A stretch of DNA of 64,000 nt from Trichococcus alkaliphilus (GTDB lineage: Bacteria; Bacillota; Bacilli; Lactobacillales; Aerococcaceae): NCBI RefSeq assembly GCF_003008695.1, contig NZ_PXZT01000013.1:28736-92735 (forward strand), in the 5' to 3' direction. The notes under the pieces are model-generated. The model made no database searches, had not been told where the DNA came from, and saw only the letters and a program-made list of their open reading frames with translations. The position numbers were made by a program, and so were the translations under genes. Below are positions 1 through 11,025 of the stretch, piece by piece. How positions within the stretch are numbered: position 1 is the first letter of the stretch; every line of letters begins with the position of its first letter.

Positions 1-343
1 AATCAGGCAGCAAGGACGGGTGGATGTTGACGATGCGGTCGGCGTAGGCCGTCAATAAAGTCGGTCCGACGATCCGCATATAGCCGGCCAGTACGACCAA
101 GTCGACCTTTTCTTCAGCCAGATGCTTCAAAATTTCATTTTCGTAGGCGACCCGATCCTCGAAGCCTTTCGGCGTAAAGGAGATCACCGGGATATTGTAT
201 TGTTTGGCGCGCTCGATCGCATATGCTTTCGGCTTGTCGCAGAACAGGAAAGCGATCGTCGCATCCACTTCGCCTGACGCGATGGCTTCGGCGATGGCTT
301 GAAAATTCGAGCCGTTTCCTGAAGCAAAGACAGCTATCCTCAT
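1..343 (-). CDS. purN: Phosphoribosylglycinamide formyltransferase, 3' end cut by the window
   Basis: Transfers a formyl group from 10-formyl-THF to GAR in purine synthesis (cytosolic). Only the first 114 residues are present. They show the Rossmann-like N-terminus ([13 protein letters not shown], phosphoribosyl-binding) and end in NIHPSLLPD, which holds the conserved Asn and His of the formyl-transfer site. The ATG overlaps the purM stop (ATGA), so it is translationally coupled and last in the visible part of the purC-S-Q-L-F-M-N operon. The gene continues leftward out of the window, where purH and purD would be expected. Confidence 0.95.
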   Translation of the reverse strand, partial: MRIAVFASGNGSNFQAIAEAIASGEVDATIAFLFCDKPKAYAIERAKQYNIPVISFTPKGFEDRVAYENEILKHLAEEKVDLVVLAGYMRIVGPTLLTAYADRIVNIHPSLLPD

Positions 344-1389
344 GCTTGAGCCTCTTTCAGGATAACCTCTTTTTCTGATGTTTTTGCAGCCACGGATCCG
401 ATCACATAGGCTTTTTCATCGTTCTCAGTCAGAACGCCCAGTACTTCCGTCAAGTTTTCGGGAGCGACCGCCAGCACCATGCCAATGCCCATGTTGAAGA
501 TTTCGTACATTTCAAGAGCCGGAATGTTGCCGATTTTTTCCATCACTTGGAAGATCGGTAAGACAGGCCAGCTGCCTAATTGGATTTCCGCTTGGACGTT
601 CTCGGGAAGCATGCGCGGCACATTTTCGACGAAGCCGCCGCCTGTGATGTGGGCAACGCCATGCAACAGCTGTTTTTTGATCAACGGCAATAGGGCATTC
701 ACGTAGATTCTTGTAGGAGTCAATAAAACGTCGCCCAATTCTTGGTCTTCGATGCCTTCCACTTTGTCGGCCAATTTGTAGTCATTGTCCTTGAAGAAGA
801 TTTTGCGCACCAAAGAGTAGCCGTTCGAATGGATACCTGATGAAGGCAACCCAACCAACACATCGCCTTCTTTGATCAATGCAGGTGTCAACAAAGCATC
901 TTTTTCCGCAATCCCTACCGTAAATCCAGCCAGATCGAAATCTTCCGGATCGTACATATCAGGCATTTCAGCTGTTTCTCCACCGATCAGGGCAGCACCG
1001 GCTTGGACGCAGCCTTCAGCTACGCCAGCAACGATCTGCTCCAATTTTTCCGGACGGTTTTTGCCGACAGCTACATAATCCAAGAAATAAAGAGGTTCTG
1101 CACCTTGCGCTACGACATCGTTGACGCACATTGCGACACAATCGATCCCGATCGTATCGAATTTTCCGGCTTCGATGGCCAGCATCAGCTTCGTACCGAC
1201 ACCGTCCGTACCCGATACAAGCACAGGTTTTTTGTAGTTCAATTCAGAAAGGTCAAAGTTTCCGCCGAATCCGCCGACTTCACCAAAAACGCCTGGACGT
1301 TTTGTGCGGTCGATGTGTTTCTTGATGCGGCTTACTGTTTCATAACCGGCTGTGACATCCACACCCGCTTTTGCATATGCGTTTTCCAT
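340..1389 (-). CDS. purM: Phosphoribosylformylglycinamidine cyclo-ligase (AIR synthetase)
   Basis: Closes the imidazole ring: FGAM + ATP to AIR. About 349 residues, normal for the family. The glycine-rich segments [10 protein letters not shown] and GTDGVGTKL near residues 37-70 form the ATP/substrate cleft of the PurM superfamily. The start chosen is the ATG that overlaps the purF stop (TGATG) with GGGAGG about 10 nt upstream; a TTG one codon earlier is also in frame. Fifth from the end of a tightly packed operon, coupled to purF upstream and purN downstream. Confidence 0.96.
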   Translation of the reverse strand: MENAYAKAGVDVTAGYETVSRIKKHIDRTKRPGVFGEVGGFGGNFDLSELNYKKPVLVSGTDGVGTKLMLAIEAGKFDTIGIDCVAMCVNDVVAQGAEPLYFLDYVAVGKNRPEKLEQIVAGVAEGCVQAGAALIGGETAEMPDMYDPEDFDLAGFTVGIAEKDALLTPALIKEGDVLVGLPSSGIHSNGYSLVRKIFFKDNDYKLADKVEGIEDQELGDVLLTPTRIYVNALLPLIKKQLLHGVAHITGGGFVENVPRMLPENVQAEIQLGSWPVLPIFQVMEKIGNIPALEMYEIFNMGIGMVLAVAPENLTEVLGVLTENDEKAYVIGSVAAKTSEKEVILKEAQA

Positions 1390-2849
1390 CAAACTTGTCC
1401 TCCCTTTAGATTCTCTTTTTGAATAGCTGTCATGTTGTTCACGTAATCCGCTTCATAGTCATAAAGCCCAGTCGGGTAGACCCCGTTGAAGCTGTCCATG
1501 CACAAGCCTGAATATGGCATATCAAATTTCAAACCGATTGAATCGATCAGACCTTCTTGGCTAAGGAAAGACAAGCTGTCCGCACCGATATACTCACAGA
1601 TTTCGTCAACCGTCATTTTGGCAGCGATCAGTTCAGCTGACTTGCTGATGTCGATGCCGTAAAAACTTGGGTAGATCAACGGCGGGGAAGAGATGCGGAC
1701 ATGCACTTCTTTGGCTCCCGCTTCTTTTAATAAAGTCACGATGCGTTTGCTGGTCGTCCCGCGCACGATGGAATCGTCCACCATGACGACGCTCTTGCCT
1801 TGGACAACCCCTTTTACGGCGGACAACTTCATTTTTACTCCCAATTCGCGCAGCTCCTGCGTCGGTTGGATGAACGTTCGTCCAACATACTGATTCTTGA
1901 TCAATCCCATTTCGTAAGGTGTTCCGCTCTCTTCCGCGAATCCGCTCGCTGCGGACAAGGAAGAGTTGGGCACACCGATGACGATATCGGCTGTCACTGC
2001 AGGTGCTTCGATGGCCAAACGCGTTCCCATCCGTTTGCGCGCAGTATGCACGTTCACGCCGGCAATATTGGAATCCGGACGCGCGAAGTAGATATACTCC
2101 ATCGCAGCGATGGAGATGGTTGTATCATCGGTATATTTTTCGATCGTCAAGCCGTTGTCGTCAATAATCGCCAGTTCGCCGGCGTTGACGTTGCGGACAA
2201 AATCAGCGCCGATCGTATCGATGGCACACGTTTCGCTGGCCATCACATACGCGCCATTCGGCAATTGGCCGATGACAAGCGGACGGAATGAATTCGGATC
2301 GACGGCACCGAACATTTTCTCTTCGGTCAAAAGGATATAAGTGAAGCCGCCTTTAACTTGGTTCAAGCTCTCTTTGATCTTTTCGATCAAGCTGTCTTTC
2401 TGGCTGCGTCTGATCAGATGCATCAGAACTTCCGTATCCGAAGTCGAATGGAAGATGGCGCCATTTTCCTCAAGATTGCGGCGCAATGATTTGGCATTCA
2501 CCAAGTTGCCGTTGTGGCAAATGGCGATGTCCATATCATAGAAATGATACAAAAACGGCTGCACATTCTCTATGCTGTTCTGTCCGGAAGTGGAGTAACG
2601 CACATGCCCGATGGCACGGTTACCGGTCAACCTCTGCAGATCCGCTTCGTCCTTGAAGACTTCGCTGATCAACCCAAGATTGCGGTGCACCAACAGTTTT
2701 CCTTCATCACATGAAACTATCCCCGCACCCTCTTGTCCGCGGTGCTGCAAGCTGTGCAAACCGAAGTAAGTCAACTGGCTGGCATTGTCGTCTCCCCAAA
2801 TGCCGAATACGCCACATTCTTCGTTTAAGCTTTTTGTTTCAGCAAGCAT
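1389..2849 (-). CDS. purF: Amidophosphoribosyltransferase
   Basis: Commits PRPP to purine synthesis (PRPP + Gln to phosphoribosylamine). The N-terminal Ntn glutaminase begins [16 protein letters not shown], so Cys12 becomes the nucleophile after removal of an 11-residue propeptide, as in Bacillus PurF. The PRPP-binding loop [13 protein letters not shown] lies near residue 360. The open frame extends six codons upstream, but those codons (GGAGGAGG) are the ribosome binding site itself, which fixes the start at 2849. The start lies inside the last 25 bases of purL, so translation is probably coupled. About 486 residues, Bacillus type, where a FeS cluster is expected in the C-terminal part. Confidence 0.96.
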   Translation of the reverse strand: MLAETKSLNEECGVFGIWGDDNASQLTYFGLHSLQHRGQEGAGIVSCDEGKLLVHRNLGLISEVFKDEADLQRLTGNRAIGHVRYSTSGQNSIENVQPFLYHFYDMDIAICHNGNLVNAKSLRRNLEENGAIFHSTSDTEVLMHLIRRSQKDSLIEKIKESLNQVKGGFTYILLTEEKMFGAVDPNSFRPLVIGQLPNGAYVMASETCAIDTIGADFVRNVNAGELAIIDDNGLTIEKYTDDTTISIAAMEYIYFARPDSNIAGVNVHTARKRMGTRLAIEAPAVTADIVIGVPNSSLSAASGFAEESGTPYEMGLIKNQYVGRTFIQPTQELRELGVKMKLSAVKGVVQGKSVVMVDDSIVRGTTSKRIVTLLKEAGAKEVHVRISSPPLIYPSFYGIDISKSAELIAAKMTVDEICEYIGADSLSFLSQEGLIDSIGLKFDMPYSGLCMDSFNGVYPTGLYDYEADYVNNMTAIQKENLKGGQV

Positions 2850-5053
2850 GGAATAGCCTCCTCCCATTTCGTTTGTACTTCTTTAACATCCAAAGTGATT
2901 GTTTCGTTCTCGGCAGCGATTTTTGCGACAGCGTCAGCAGTCACGGTTCCGATTTGTGCAGCAGCTGATCCGAAGATTGCTTCCACAGCGGCAACATTTT
3001 CAGGTTTCACGGTCAGGATGAAGCGTGATTGCGTTTCGCTGAACAACAACGTTTTATCCATGTCAACCGTTACATCAAAACCTAGGCCAGTGTCAAAGAC
3101 GCTCTCCATCAAGCCGACAGCCAAACCGCCTTCTGATAAGTCATGCGCGCTTGCGATCAGACCAGCTTTGATTGCTTTCAGGACGTTCGCTTGGTTTTCT
3201 TTTTCGACAGCCAAGTCAAAGTCCATCAGTTTCCCTTCGATTTTGCCCAATTCCATTTTTTGCAGTTCGGACCCGTTGAAGTCCGCTTTTGTAGCGCCGA
3301 TCAGGACAATGCGGTCGCCGGCAGTCTTGAAGGCTTGCGTTGTGATGTGCGCAAGATCCTCGATCAAGCCGACCATACCGATCATCGGTGTCGGATAAAC
3401 GGCCACGCCGTCGGTTTCATTATAAAGTGACACGTTACCTGAGATGACAGGAGTATCCAATTGGCGGCAAGCTTCAGAGATGCCGTCTGCGGAAGTGCTT
3501 AATTCCCAGAAAATTTCTGGTTTATCAGGGTTTCCGTAGTTCAAGCAGTCTGTGATCGCCAATGGTTTCCCGCCGCTGGCAACGATATTGCGGGCAGCTT
3601 CAGCGACAGCGATCTGTCCGCCGATTTCCGGGTTCAAATACAGGTAACGGCCGTTGCAGTCTGTTGTCATTGCGATCGCTTTTTTGGTGCCGCGGACGCG
3701 GACAACTGCAGCATCGCTTCCTGGTCCTACGACCGTGCTGGTGCGGACCATGGAATCATACGTGTCGTAGACGCTCTTCTTGGAAGCCAACGTCGCTTGT
3801 TGCAATAAAGACACTAAGGTATCCTGCGCTGATGTGAAGACAGGTTTGTAGTCTTCCATAGCTGCGAATTCAGCGATGCGCGCAGGTACTGCAGTCGGTT
3901 TGTAGTAGACCGGTGCATCTTCAGCCAAAGCATCCACCGGAAGTTCAGCCACCACTTTGCCTGCATGGGATAGACGGTACATACCATCATCGGTAACTTC
4001 ACCGATCACGACTGCATCCAATTCATATTTTTTGAACAAGTCGACGATGCGTTGCTCTTCGCCCTTCTTGATGCACAAAAGCATACGCTCCTGCGACTCG
4101 GAAAGCATCATTTCGTAAGGTGTCATTTCTGTTTCGCGCTGCGGAACATCATCAAGGTTCAAAAGCAAGCCGCTGCCTGCCTTTGAAGCCATTTCCGAGC
4201 TGGAGGAGACCAAACCGGCAGCACCCATGTCCTGGATACCGATCAAAGCGTCGGAGTAGTCATAAATGCATTCCAAACAAGCTTCCATCAATAGTTTTTC
4301 CATGAACGGATCGCCTACTTGGACAGCCGAACGTTGAGCTTCTTCCTCTTCCTTGAATTCTTCGGAAGCGAAAGTGGCGCCATGGATACCATCGCGGCCA
4401 GTTTTTGCACCCACGTACATGATCGAGTTGCCGACTCCGGCAGCTTGACCTTTTTGCATATCTTTTTGATCGATCAAGCCGACGCACATTGCGTTGACTA
4501 ACGGGTTGCCTTTGTAGCAAGGGTCGAAGACCGTTTCGCCGCCGACAGTCGGGATGCCGATACAGTTGCCGTAACCGCTGATGCCGGCAACGACTTCTTC
4601 GAAGATGTGTTTCGTGCGGTCATTGTCCAATTCGCCGAAACGCAAAGAGTCCAGGATCGCAATCGGGCGCGCGCCCATGCTGAAGATGTCACGGATGATT
4701 CCGCCGACACCGGTAGCCGCGCCTTCATAAGGCTCGATAGCTGATGGGTGGTTGTGGCTTTCCGCTTTGAAAACGACAGCTTGGCCGTCGCCGATGTCCA
4801 CGATACCAGCGCCTTCACCAGGTCCTTGCAATACTTGCGGGCCGGTAGTAGGGAATTTTCTCAGGACTGGTTTTGAATTTTTATAAGAACAGTGTTCGCT
4901 CCACATAACGGCAAACAGGCCAGTTTCAGTATAATTCGGCAAACGATGCAAAATTTTATCGCAGATTGTGCCGTACTCTTCGTCTGTCAGACCCCATTCA
5001 CGATAAATTTTGGATTCTTTTACTTGTTCTGGCGTTGGTTCTAAAAATGCCAT
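2825..5053 (-). CDS. purL: Phosphoribosylformylglycinamidine synthase, large subunit
   Basis: Makes FGAM from FGAR using ammonia delivered by PurQ, with PurS as bridging subunit. 742 residues, the usual length of the small Gram-positive PurL rather than the 1300-residue fused enzyme. Contains two PurM-like halves; the N-terminal half has [11 protein letters not shown] near residue 50 and the [22 protein letters not shown]/Mg-binding region near residue 100. Its ATG overlaps the purQ stop (TAATG) and its 3' end overlaps purF, so four genes form one translationally linked chain. Confidence 0.97.
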   Translation of the reverse strand: MAFLEPTPEQVKESKIYREWGLTDEEYGTICDKILHRLPNYTETGLFAVMWSEHCSYKNSKPVLRKFPTTGPQVLQGPGEGAGIVDIGDGQAVVFKAESHNHPSAIEPYEGAATGVGGIIRDIFSMGARPIAILDSLRFGELDNDRTKHIFEEVVAGISGYGNCIGIPTVGGETVFDPCYKGNPLVNAMCVGLIDQKDMQKGQAAGVGNSIMYVGAKTGRDGIHGATFASEEFKEEEEAQRSAVQVGDPFMEKLLMEACLECIYDYSDALIGIQDMGAAGLVSSSSEMASKAGSGLLLNLDDVPQRETEMTPYEMMLSESQERMLLCIKKGEEQRIVDLFKKYELDAVVIGEVTDDGMYRLSHAGKVVAELPVDALAEDAPVYYKPTAVPARIAEFAAMEDYKPVFTSAQDTLVSLLQQATLASKKSVYDTYDSMVRTSTVVGPGSDAAVVRVRGTKKAIAMTTDCNGRYLYLNPEIGGQIAVAEAARNIVASGGKPLAITDCLNYGNPDKPEIFWELSTSADGISEACRQLDTPVISGNVSLYNETDGVAVYPTPMIGMVGLIEDLAHITTQAFKTAGDRIVLIGATKADFNGSELQKMELGKIEGKLMDFDLAVEKENQANVLKAIKAGLIASAHDLSEGGLAVGLMESVFDTGLGFDVTVDMDKTLLFSETQSRFILTVKPENVAAVEAIFGSAAAQIGTVTADAVAKIAAENETITLDVKEVQTKWEEAIPCLLKQKA

Positions 5054-5733
5054 TATTTGTTCAGCTCCTTCTTATAATTTTCAACCATGGATTGGAACAG
5101 GCGAAGGCCGTCCGCTGATCCCAGCAAAGCTTCGACAGCACGCTCCGGGTGAGGCATCATGCCTAGGACGTTGCCTTTTTTGTTGATGATGCCGGCGATG
5201 TCTTCGATGCTTCCGTTCGGGTTGCCGTTGGCATAAGTGAATACGATTTGGTTGTTGGCTTTCAGGTCAGCCAAAGTCTCTGCATCGCAGAAGTAGTTTC
5301 CTTCACCATGTGCGATCGGAACAGAGATGATTTCGCCTTCTTTATAGAGGGAAGTGAATTGCGTATCGGCATTCACGACTTTCAGATCCTGCGGTTTGCA
5401 GACGAACTTCAATGTGTCATTGCGGCGCAAAGCACCAGGCAATAAGCCGGCTTCAGCCAAAATTTGGAATCCGTTGCAAGTGCCGAATACAGGCTTGCCT
5501 TCTTCAGCGAAACGGACTACTTCGCTCATGATGTTCGCAAAGCGGGCAATCGCACCTGTACGCAAGTAATCGCCATAAGTGAATCCGCCGGGCAATAGGA
5601 CAGCATCGAAACCTTCAAGACTTGTTTCATAATGTTGCACATACTCTGCATCTTCTCCAAGAATATCTTTAATGGCTGCATACATATCTAAATCACAGTT
5701 AGATCCAGGAAAAACGATGACAGCGAATTTCAT
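5053..5733 (-). CDS. purQ: Phosphoribosylformylglycinamidine synthase, glutaminase subunit
   Basis: Class I glutamine amidotransferase that feeds ammonia to PurL. 226 residues. The nucleophile elbow [10 protein letters not shown] puts the catalytic Cys at residue 86; MMPHPERA near residue 195 carries the His-x-Glu pair of the triad. Start overlaps the purS stop (TAATG). The separate purS-purQ-purL arrangement is typical of Bacilli. Confidence 0.97.
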   Translation of the reverse strand: MKFAVIVFPGSNCDLDMYAAIKDILGEDAEYVQHYETSLEGFDAVLLPGGFTYGDYLRTGAIARFANIMSEVVRFAEEGKPVFGTCNGFQILAEAGLLPGALRRNDTLKFVCKPQDLKVVNADTQFTSLYKEGEIISVPIAHGEGNYFCDAETLADLKANNQIVFTYANGNPNGSIEDIAGIINKKGNVLGMMPHPERAVEALLGSADGLRLFQSMVENYKKELNK

Positions 5734-5984
5734 TAAGCTTCAACCTCCTGGATTTCATAACGGTAAGTTTCCATAACCACGTTAGCCAGCAACTTGTCGC
5801 AGATCTCTTCGATGACTTGTTCAACGTTCTCTTCATCTTTGGATACTTGGATTTCAAAATATTTTCCTATGCGGATATCTTCGATTGTTGGGTAGCCCAT
5901 ACGGTGGACGGCACCCTTCACGGCTTCCCCTTGCGGGTCCAATACTGAGTCTTTATACGTTACATACACGGTTACTTTATACAT
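5733..5984 (-). CDS. purS: Phosphoribosylformylglycinamidine synthase subunit PurS
   Basis: Small dimeric subunit that bridges PurL and PurQ in FGAM synthesis. 83 residues beginning [19 protein letters not shown], the standard PurS opening. An in-frame TTG six bases upstream would add two residues, but the AGGA ribosome binding site is only about 3 nt from it and about 8 nt from the ATG, so the ATG at 5984 is preferred. Separated from purC by about 70 nt with T-rich sequence but no clear terminator. Confidence 0.95.
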   Translation of the reverse strand: MYKVTVYVTYKDSVLDPQGEAVKGAVHRMGYPTIEDIRIGKYFEIQVSKDEENVEQVIEEICDKLLANVVMETYRYEIQEVEA

Positions 5985-6054
5985 GTCCAAATTCCTCGCT
6001 TTTGTTTTTTTATTTTTTGTTTTTTTGTTTATTCGTTGGTTTCATTCGGATGGC

Positions 6055-6765
6055 TTACATTTTGTTCAGGCGGTCCAGCACTTCCACGTAGACAGGGATC
6101 AGATCTCCCAAGTCACGGCGGTAGATGTCTTTATCCAAGTGTTCGTTCGTTTCGATATCCCAAAGGCGGCAAGTATCCGGTGAAATTTCATCAGCCAGGA
6201 TGATTTCTCCCTCAGCTGTCTTGCCGAATTCGATTTTGAAATCGATCAGGCGGATGCCGATTGCCTTGAACATCTCGATCAAGGCTGCATTGATCTTCAG
6301 CGCTTGCTTCTTGATTTCCGCGACTTCTTCTTCCGTTGCTGCTCCCAAAACTTGTACATGGGCATCATTGATGAACGGATCATTGAGGGCATCGTCTTTG
6401 TAATAGAACTCCAAAACAGGGAACGGCAAGTCGATGCCTTCCTCCATGCCGAAACGTTTCGCGAAGCTTCCTGCGGATACATTACGCACAACCACTTCCA
6501 ATGGGAACATATTGACTCTTTTTACTGATTGTTCGGTTTCTGATAGTTCTTGGATGTAATGGCTTGCGATTCCCTTTTTAGCCAGGTACTCGAAGATGCG
6601 GCCGGTGATCTGGTTGTTGAGTCTGCCTTTGCCCTCGATAGTGTCCTTCTTTACGCCGTTTAATGCGGTAGCCTGATTTAGGTATTCTGCCCAAAGGACA
6701 TTCTCCTGATCTGTAGCGTACATCTTTTTAGCTTTCCCAGTATAAAGCAATTCTTTTCTTTCCAT
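6055..6765 (-). CDS. purC: SAICAR synthetase
   Basis: Ligates aspartate to CAIR with ATP to give SAICAR. 236 residues, typical single-domain length. The N-terminal ELLYTGKAKKMYAT and central VVRNVSAGSFAKRFG, KIEFGKTAEGEIILADEISPDTCRLWD are family signatures for nucleotide and CAIR binding. First gene of the purC-S-Q-L-F-M-N operon; a promoter and a perfect PurBox lie just upstream. Confidence 0.97.
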   Translation of the reverse strand: MERKELLYTGKAKKMYATDQENVLWAEYLNQATALNGVKKDTIEGKGRLNNQITGRIFEYLAKKGIASHYIQELSETEQSVKRVNMFPLEVVVRNVSAGSFAKRFGMEEGIDLPFPVLEFYYKDDALNDPFINDAHVQVLGAATEEEVAEIKKQALKINAALIEMFKAIGIRLIDFKIEFGKTAEGEIILADEISPDTCRLWDIETNEHLDKDIYRRDLGDLIPVYVEVLDRLNKM

Positions 6766-6782
6766 CGTCCCCGTCCCTTTCT

Positions 6783-6795
6783 AAATCCGAACATT
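6783..6795 (-). promoter_or_regulatory. PurBox upstream of purC, perfect match
   Basis: The plus strand reads AAATCCGAACATT, matching the Gram-positive PurBox AWWWCCGAACWWT at all 13 positions. It lies between the purC -10 element and the start codon, about 26-38 nt inside the predicted transcript. A weak inverted half (TTCGTTTAT) sits at 6819-6827. PurR binding is inferred from the known motif. Confidence 0.75.
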
Positions 6796-6827
6796 AATTT
6801 GTATAAACACCTAATTCATTCGTTTAT

Positions 6828-6855
6828 ATTGTATCATCTGCCACCCGCTTGTCAA
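6828..6855 (-). promoter_or_regulatory. purC operon promoter
   Basis: On the minus strand TTGACA (6855-6850), a 16-nt spacer and TACAAT (6833-6828). Placed about 60 nt upstream of purC and followed by the perfect PurBox. A degraded PurBox-like sequence (6882-6894) is centred about 67 nt upstream of the predicted start. Confidence 0.75.
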
Positions 6856-6923
6856 TGGAATTTTCATGAAAATTGAAATAAATTTCCGATTTTTTTCAAT
6901 GATTTCAAGGCATCCGGTGGACG

Positions 6924-6952
6924 AAAAAAGGCCGGAACCGTAGTCCCAGCCT
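6924..6952 (-). terminator. Terminator after purB
   Basis: Minus-strand hairpin, 9-bp stem GGCTGGGAC/GTTCCGGCC with wobble pairs and a 4-nt loop, followed by six T. It separates purE-K-B from the purC operon. Confidence 0.8.
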
Positions 6953-6957
6953 TTCCA

Positions 6958-8256
6958 TCAGTCGCCTAAACCAAGTCTTTCGAATACTTCGTCGACGTGA
7001 CTCAAGTGATAGTTATAGTTGAAGGCATCAGCGATGTCTTCTTTCGTTAATTTTGCCATAATGACTTCGTCAGCTTCCACCAATGGACGGAAATCGGTCT
7101 GATTATCCCATGAAAGGGCAGTCTTCGGCTGTACCAAGTCATAAGCTTCTTCACGGCTCATGCCTTTGTCGATCAATTTCAACAGAACGCGTTGGCTATA
7201 GATCAAGCCGAAAGTCGCATTCATGTTGCGGAGCATATTTTCAGGGAACACTGTCAAGTTCTTGATGATGTTCGCAAAACGGTTCAATTGGTAGTTCAAC
7301 AATGTCGTTGCATCAGGCAGGATGATCCGTTCCGCTGAAGAGTGCGAAATGTCGCGTTCATGCCATAAGCCTACATTTTCGTAAGCAGTGACCATGTAGC
7401 CGCGGATGACGCGGGCAAGGCCTACCATATTTTCGGAACCGATCGGATTGCGTTTGTGCGGCATAGCCGAAGAACCTTTTTGGCCTTTCGCGAAGAATTC
7501 TTCAACTTCACGTGTTTCCGATTTCTGCAATCCACGGATTTCTGTAGCGAAGCGTTCGATGCTTGTCGCAATCAAAGCGATAGTTGCCATATATTCGGCA
7601 TGCAGATCGCGCGGCAGAACCTGTGTCGAAATTTCTTGCGGTCTTGTGCCCAATTTTTCGCAGACGTACTCCTCCACGAATGGCGGGATGTTTGCGAAAG
7701 TCCCGACAGCCCCACTGATTTTTCCGGCTTCAACGCCTTTAGCTGCGTGTTCAAAACGCTCGATGTTGCGCTTCATTTCCGAATACATAGTAGCCAGCTT
7801 CAGTCCGAATGTCGTAGGTTCCGCATGCACACCATGCGTACGGCCCATGCAGACAGTCTTTTTGTGTTCTTTCGCTTTTTCGCCGATGATTTCCAGCATG
7901 TTCTGCAGATCCTTGCGTAGGATATCATTGGCTTGCTTCAATTGGTAACCGTAGGCAGTATCGACCACATCGGTACTCGTCAGGCCATAGTGGACCCATT
8001 TTCTTTCTTCTCCCAAAGATTCGGAAACGGCGCGTGTGAACGCTACTACGTCATGTCTGGTCTCTTTTTCGATTTCAAGGATACGGTCGATATCAAAAGT
8101 TGCATTCGCGCGGATTTTAGCCACGTCTTCCGCAGGGATTTCGCCTAGGGCAGCCCAAGCTTCATCAGCAAGGATTTCTACCTCCAACCAGCATTTGTAA
8201 CGATTGTATTCGGACCAAACTTCAGCCATCTCAGGGCGTGTATAACGTGTAATCAT
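6958..8256 (-). CDS. purB: Adenylosuccinate lyase
   Basis: Releases fumarate from SAICAR and from adenylosuccinate, so it works in both the main pathway and the AMP branch. 432 residues. The fumarase/aspartase-superfamily signature [11 protein letters not shown] is at residues 261-271 with the catalytic Ser in its mobile loop; TSTD at 93-96 and the [12 protein letters not shown] segment near 140 form the rest of the active site. RBS GGAGGAAC just upstream lies inside the end of purK, 1 nt between the genes. Last gene of purE-K-B. Confidence 0.97.
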   Translation of the reverse strand: MITRYTRPEMAEVWSEYNRYKCWLEVEILADEAWAALGEIPAEDVAKIRANATFDIDRILEIEKETRHDVVAFTRAVSESLGEERKWVHYGLTSTDVVDTAYGYQLKQANDILRKDLQNMLEIIGEKAKEHKKTVCMGRTHGVHAEPTTFGLKLATMYSEMKRNIERFEHAAKGVEAGKISGAVGTFANIPPFVEEYVCEKLGTRPQEISTQVLPRDLHAEYMATIALIATSIERFATEIRGLQKSETREVEEFFAKGQKGSSAMPHKRNPIGSENMVGLARVIRGYMVTAYENVGLWHERDISHSSAERIILPDATTLLNYQLNRFANIIKNLTVFPENMLRNMNATFGLIYSQRVLLKLIDKGMSREEAYDLVQPKTALSWDNQTDFRPLVEADEVIMAKLTKEDIADAFNYNYHLSHVDEVFERLGLGD

Positions 8257-8257
8257 T

Positions 8258-9400
8258 TTAAATTGTTCCTCCGTTCCAGATTTGGGTGTTGTCTATTTCT
8301 GTTAAGGTTGCTTCTTGATCATCCGTCAATATGGTGATATGTCCCATTTTTCTGTCTGTGCGTGATTCCGCTTTGCCGTAGTAATGGAAAAACCAATCCG
8401 CTTTTTCTTCCCGCAGCGCAATCGTTCCTTCCATATGCTGTCCCAGGATATTTACCATGATGGCAGGCGACAATTGGCGCGCTGTCGGCATCGGCAATCC
8501 GGCGACTGCTTGGATATGGGCATCAAATTGGGAAACGTTCATTGCTTCGATTGTGTAATGGCCCGAATTATGCGGACGCGGCGCCAACTCATTGATGAAA
8601 ATCGTGTCATCCGCTGCCAGGAACATTTCGATACCCAGCGTACCCACCAACTGAAGCGCATCGGCGATCTGGTGGGCCGCTTTGTTTGCTTTTTCGGCCA
8701 CCGCAGATGTGACGCGAGCCGGCACGATCGATTCGTGCAGAATATTATTGATGTGGATATTTTCAGAAACCGGGAATACCGTAGCTTCGCCTTTTTGGTT
8801 GCGTACAATCATGACGGAAAGCTCTTTGGTGAACGGAACCCAGGCCTCCAAAACGCAGATGCTGTCCGCTGCCAGTTTCATGGCTTCCTCTTTGTCAGAT
8901 TCCGATTTCAGGACAACCTGTCCCTTACCATCATACCCGAAACGGGTCGTTTTTAAAACACTCGGATAGCCGATTTTGGCGATGGCCGCATCCAGTTGTT
9001 CCGCATTTTCGACTACCGCGAATTGCGCGATTGATACCCCGGCGGATTGAAGGAATTCCTTCTCCTTGATGCGGTCCTGCGTGATCGTCAAAATTCCGCT
9101 GCCTTGCGGAATGCTGGACAGTGTTTCCACTTCCTGCAGGGCTGCTGCATCGATGTTCTCAAATTCGAATGTCACGACATCGGATTTTTCGGCCAGTTCA
9201 CGCAATGCCACCGCGTCAGCGTATGCCGCTTGGATGTGCCAATCCGCTACTTGGGCTGCCGGGCAGTTCTCGCCCGGATCCAAAATCCCGACGGTGAATC
9301 CCATCCGCTTTGCGGACTGTGCCAGCATGCGCCCTAATTGTCCCCCGCCGATGATGCCGATTACGTCATTTGGTTTCAGTACTTTATACAAGGTCTTCAC
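8258..9400 (-). CDS. purK: N5-carboxyaminoimidazole ribonucleotide synthetase (ATP-grasp)
   Basis: Carboxylates AIR with bicarbonate and ATP to give N5-CAIR for PurE. About 380 residues. The glycine-rich [12 protein letters not shown] near residue 15 starts the preATP-grasp domain; [12 protein letters not shown] near residue 150 and the [16 protein letters not shown] segment near 270 are ATP-grasp and substrate loops. The start is a GTG with GGAAAG upstream, giving a 17-base overlap with the purE end. A later internal start cannot be excluded. Confidence 0.95.
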   Translation of the reverse strand: MKTLYKVLKPNDVIGIIGGGQLGRMLAQSAKRMGFTVGILDPGENCPAAQVADWHIQAAYADAVALRELAEKSDVVTFEFENIDAAALQEVETLSSIPQGSGILTITQDRIKEKEFLQSAGVSIAQFAVVENAEQLDAAIAKIGYPSVLKTTRFGYDGKGQVVLKSESDKEEAMKLAADSICVLEAWVPFTKELSVMIVRNQKGEATVFPVSENIHINNILHESIVPARVTSAVAEKANKAAHQIADALQLVGTLGIEMFLAADDTIFINELAPRPHNSGHYTIEAMNVSQFDAHIQAVAGLPMPTARQLSPAIMVNILGQHMEGTIALREEKADWFFHYYGKAESRTDRKMGHITILTDDQEATLTEIDNTQIWNGGTI

Positions 9401-9872
9401 TGCTTTCCAATACTTTTTGTTTTAAAGCTTCCCGTCTCTTTTCCAATTGATCGGCCAAATCCTGATTTTCGATCGAAAGGATCTGCACGGCCAGCAGACC
9501 GGCATTGATCGCCCCTGCTTTGCCGATGGCTACCGTCGCAACCGGAACACCGCCGGGCATCTGGACGATGGACAACAAAGAATCCATGCCGCTCAATGCG
9601 CGCGATTGGACAGGGACACCGATGACCGGAAGGGTCGTTTTCGCGGCGATCATACCCGGAAGGTGCGCTGCTCCACCCGCGCCGGCAATGATGACTTTCG
9701 TTCCTGCAGCCCGAGCTTGTTCCGCAAAAGTGAACATCAAATCCGGTGTCCGGTGAGCCGAAACGACCTTCTTTTCATAAGCGATACCGAATTCATCCAG
9801 TATCAAGCAAGCTTCTTTCATAGTTTCCCAGTCAGAAGTACTACCCATTACGACAGAAACAACCGTATTCAT
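9384..9872 (-). CDS. purE: N5-CAIR mutase
   Basis: Moves the carboxyl group of N5-CAIR to C4 to give CAIR. 162 residues from the start chosen here. The open frame continues 16 codons upstream, but a GGGGGA ribosome binding site sits just before the ATG at 9872 and the protein then begins [18 protein letters not shown], the conserved class I PurE N-terminus with the SDW phosphate-binding motif. VVSAHRTPD near residue 43 and [11 protein letters not shown] near residue 70 are further active-site segments. First gene of purE-K-B. Confidence 0.96.
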   Translation of the reverse strand: MNTVVSVVMGSTSDWETMKEACLILDEFGIAYEKKVVSAHRTPDLMFTFAEQARAAGTKVIIAGAGGAAHLPGMIAAKTTLPVIGVPVQSRALSGMDSLLSIVQMPGGVPVATVAIGKAGAINAGLLAVQILSIENQDLADQLEKRREALKQKVLESSEDLV

Positions 9873-10246
9873 CCATTTTTCCCCCATTATCAATTTTTCA
9901 TTTTTAATATAGCACATCATCTCTCATTATTCCAAACGTTTTTGGGAACATACGGCATTTTCGTTCGGAAATAATCTGTTTTGATTCCATTCCGGACAAC
10001 CAATGCCCGAATTTTGCATTAAAAAAATCCCTGTTTTTTTATTCAAAAATCAACCCTTTCCCACCTTGAATGGCAATAATATGATAAAATGATGATGTGC
10101 AAACCCTTCCAAACTAAAAAAATTACTGATTTCCTTTTTATTTCTGTTCTTATCCTATAGAATAAAATGGAATAATATTATTAAACATGATTTTTTCAAC
10201 TTACTTATTTAATTTCCAACAAACCCATCTGCTCACAGGAGGAACG
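9873..10246. promoter_or_regulatory. purE/treR divergent intergenic region
   Basis: 374 bp between two divergent genes. For purE (minus) a weak promoter is visible: TTGGAA, 18-nt spacer, TATATT (9911-9906). A PurBox-like site at 9960-9972 (GTTCGGAAAT core on the plus strand, two edge mismatches) is centred about 67 nt upstream of the predicted purE start. Less exact CCGGAC and CCGAAT sequences lie at about 10001 and 10013. A clear treR promoter was not identified; TATGATAAAAT near 10082 is a possible -10. Confidence 0.5.
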
Positions 10247-10969
10247 ATGATCATGAATAAATTCTTCGATATCTATATGGATTTGAGAAAAAAAATTGAG
10301 CATGCAGAATTCGAAACCGGATCCCTGTTGCCCAGCGAAAAGACCCTGTCGGACCAGTATAATGTTTCACGGGAAACGATCAGAAAGGCTTTGGCGCTGT
10401 TGCTGGAAGGTGGCTATATCCAGAAGAAGCAGGGCAAAGGATCGATCGTGCTGGACATCAGACGGTTCAATTTCCCCGTTTCCGGGCTGACCAGTTTCAA
10501 AGAGCTTCAGGATTCCCAGCAGATCCCAAATGAAACGATTGTCATCAAGAATAAGCTCGAGACCATTCCGGATTTCCTTGCCGAAGATCTGAAAGTGGAT
10601 CCCGGCCGCAAAGTGATTTCCCTTATCCGGCTGCGGAAGATTGCCGGGGAAGTCGTCATCATGGATAAAGACTACCTCTTCCATGACATCATCGAGCAAA
10701 TCCCTTCCGAAGCTGCCGAAAACTCCATCTATGCGTACTTGGAGAATGAATTGGGTCTGAACATCGCTTATGCCAAAAAGGAATTCGTCGTAGAGGCGGC
10801 TACGCGGGAAGACCACAAGCTGATGGATCTGAAGGATGACACGCACGTCGTCGTCGTCAAGAGTGAAGTTTATCTGGAGGATACCCGTCTGTTCCAGTAC
10901 ACAGAGTCGCGCCATCGTCTGGACCGCTTCCGATTCGTCGAGTTCGCCCGCAGAAAACACAGCCTATAA
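10247..10969 (+). CDS. treR: GntR-family trehalose operon repressor
   Basis: DNA-binding repressor of trehalose genes, released by trehalose-6-phosphate in known TreR proteins. About 240 residues: winged helix-turn-helix at 10-75 (LLPSEKTLSDQYNVSRETIRKAL...IQKKQGKGSIVLD) and a UTRA effector domain from about 95 with the FPVSGLTSFKEL opening typical of TreR. The RBS AGGAGGAA is 5-10 nt before two candidate ATGs (10247, 10253). It is not adjacent to treB-treA, which lie 3-7 kb away on the other strand, but two TreR-type operators precede treB, which supports the assignment. Confidence 0.88.
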   Translation: MIMNKFFDIYMDLRKKIEHAEFETGSLLPSEKTLSDQYNVSRETIRKALALLLEGGYIQKKQGKGSIVLDIRRFNFPVSGLTSFKELQDSQQIPNETIVIKNKLETIPDFLAEDLKVDPGRKVISLIRLRKIAGEVVIMDKDYLFHDIIEQIPSEAAENSIYAYLENELGLNIAYAKKEFVVEAATREDHKLMDLKDDTHVVVVKSEVYLEDTRLFQYTESRHRLDRFRFVEFARRKHSL

Positions 10970-10974
10970 GAAAA

Positions 10975-11008
10975 AAAAAGATGAAGCCAAGCCGGCTTCA
11001 TCTTTTTT
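10975..11008. terminator. Bidirectional terminator, treR and GerMN gene
   Basis: Stem GATGAAGCC (10980-10988), 5-nt loop, GGCTTCATC (10994-11002), A-run before and T-run after. It serves both convergent genes. Confidence 0.85.
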
Positions 11009-11025
11009 GCTTATGTAAGAGCTGA

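Noticed and set aside
1003..1422. Long plus-strand open frames opposite purM, purF and purL
   Set aside because: They are antisense to well-conserved genes, have no RBS or family features and arise from codon bias.
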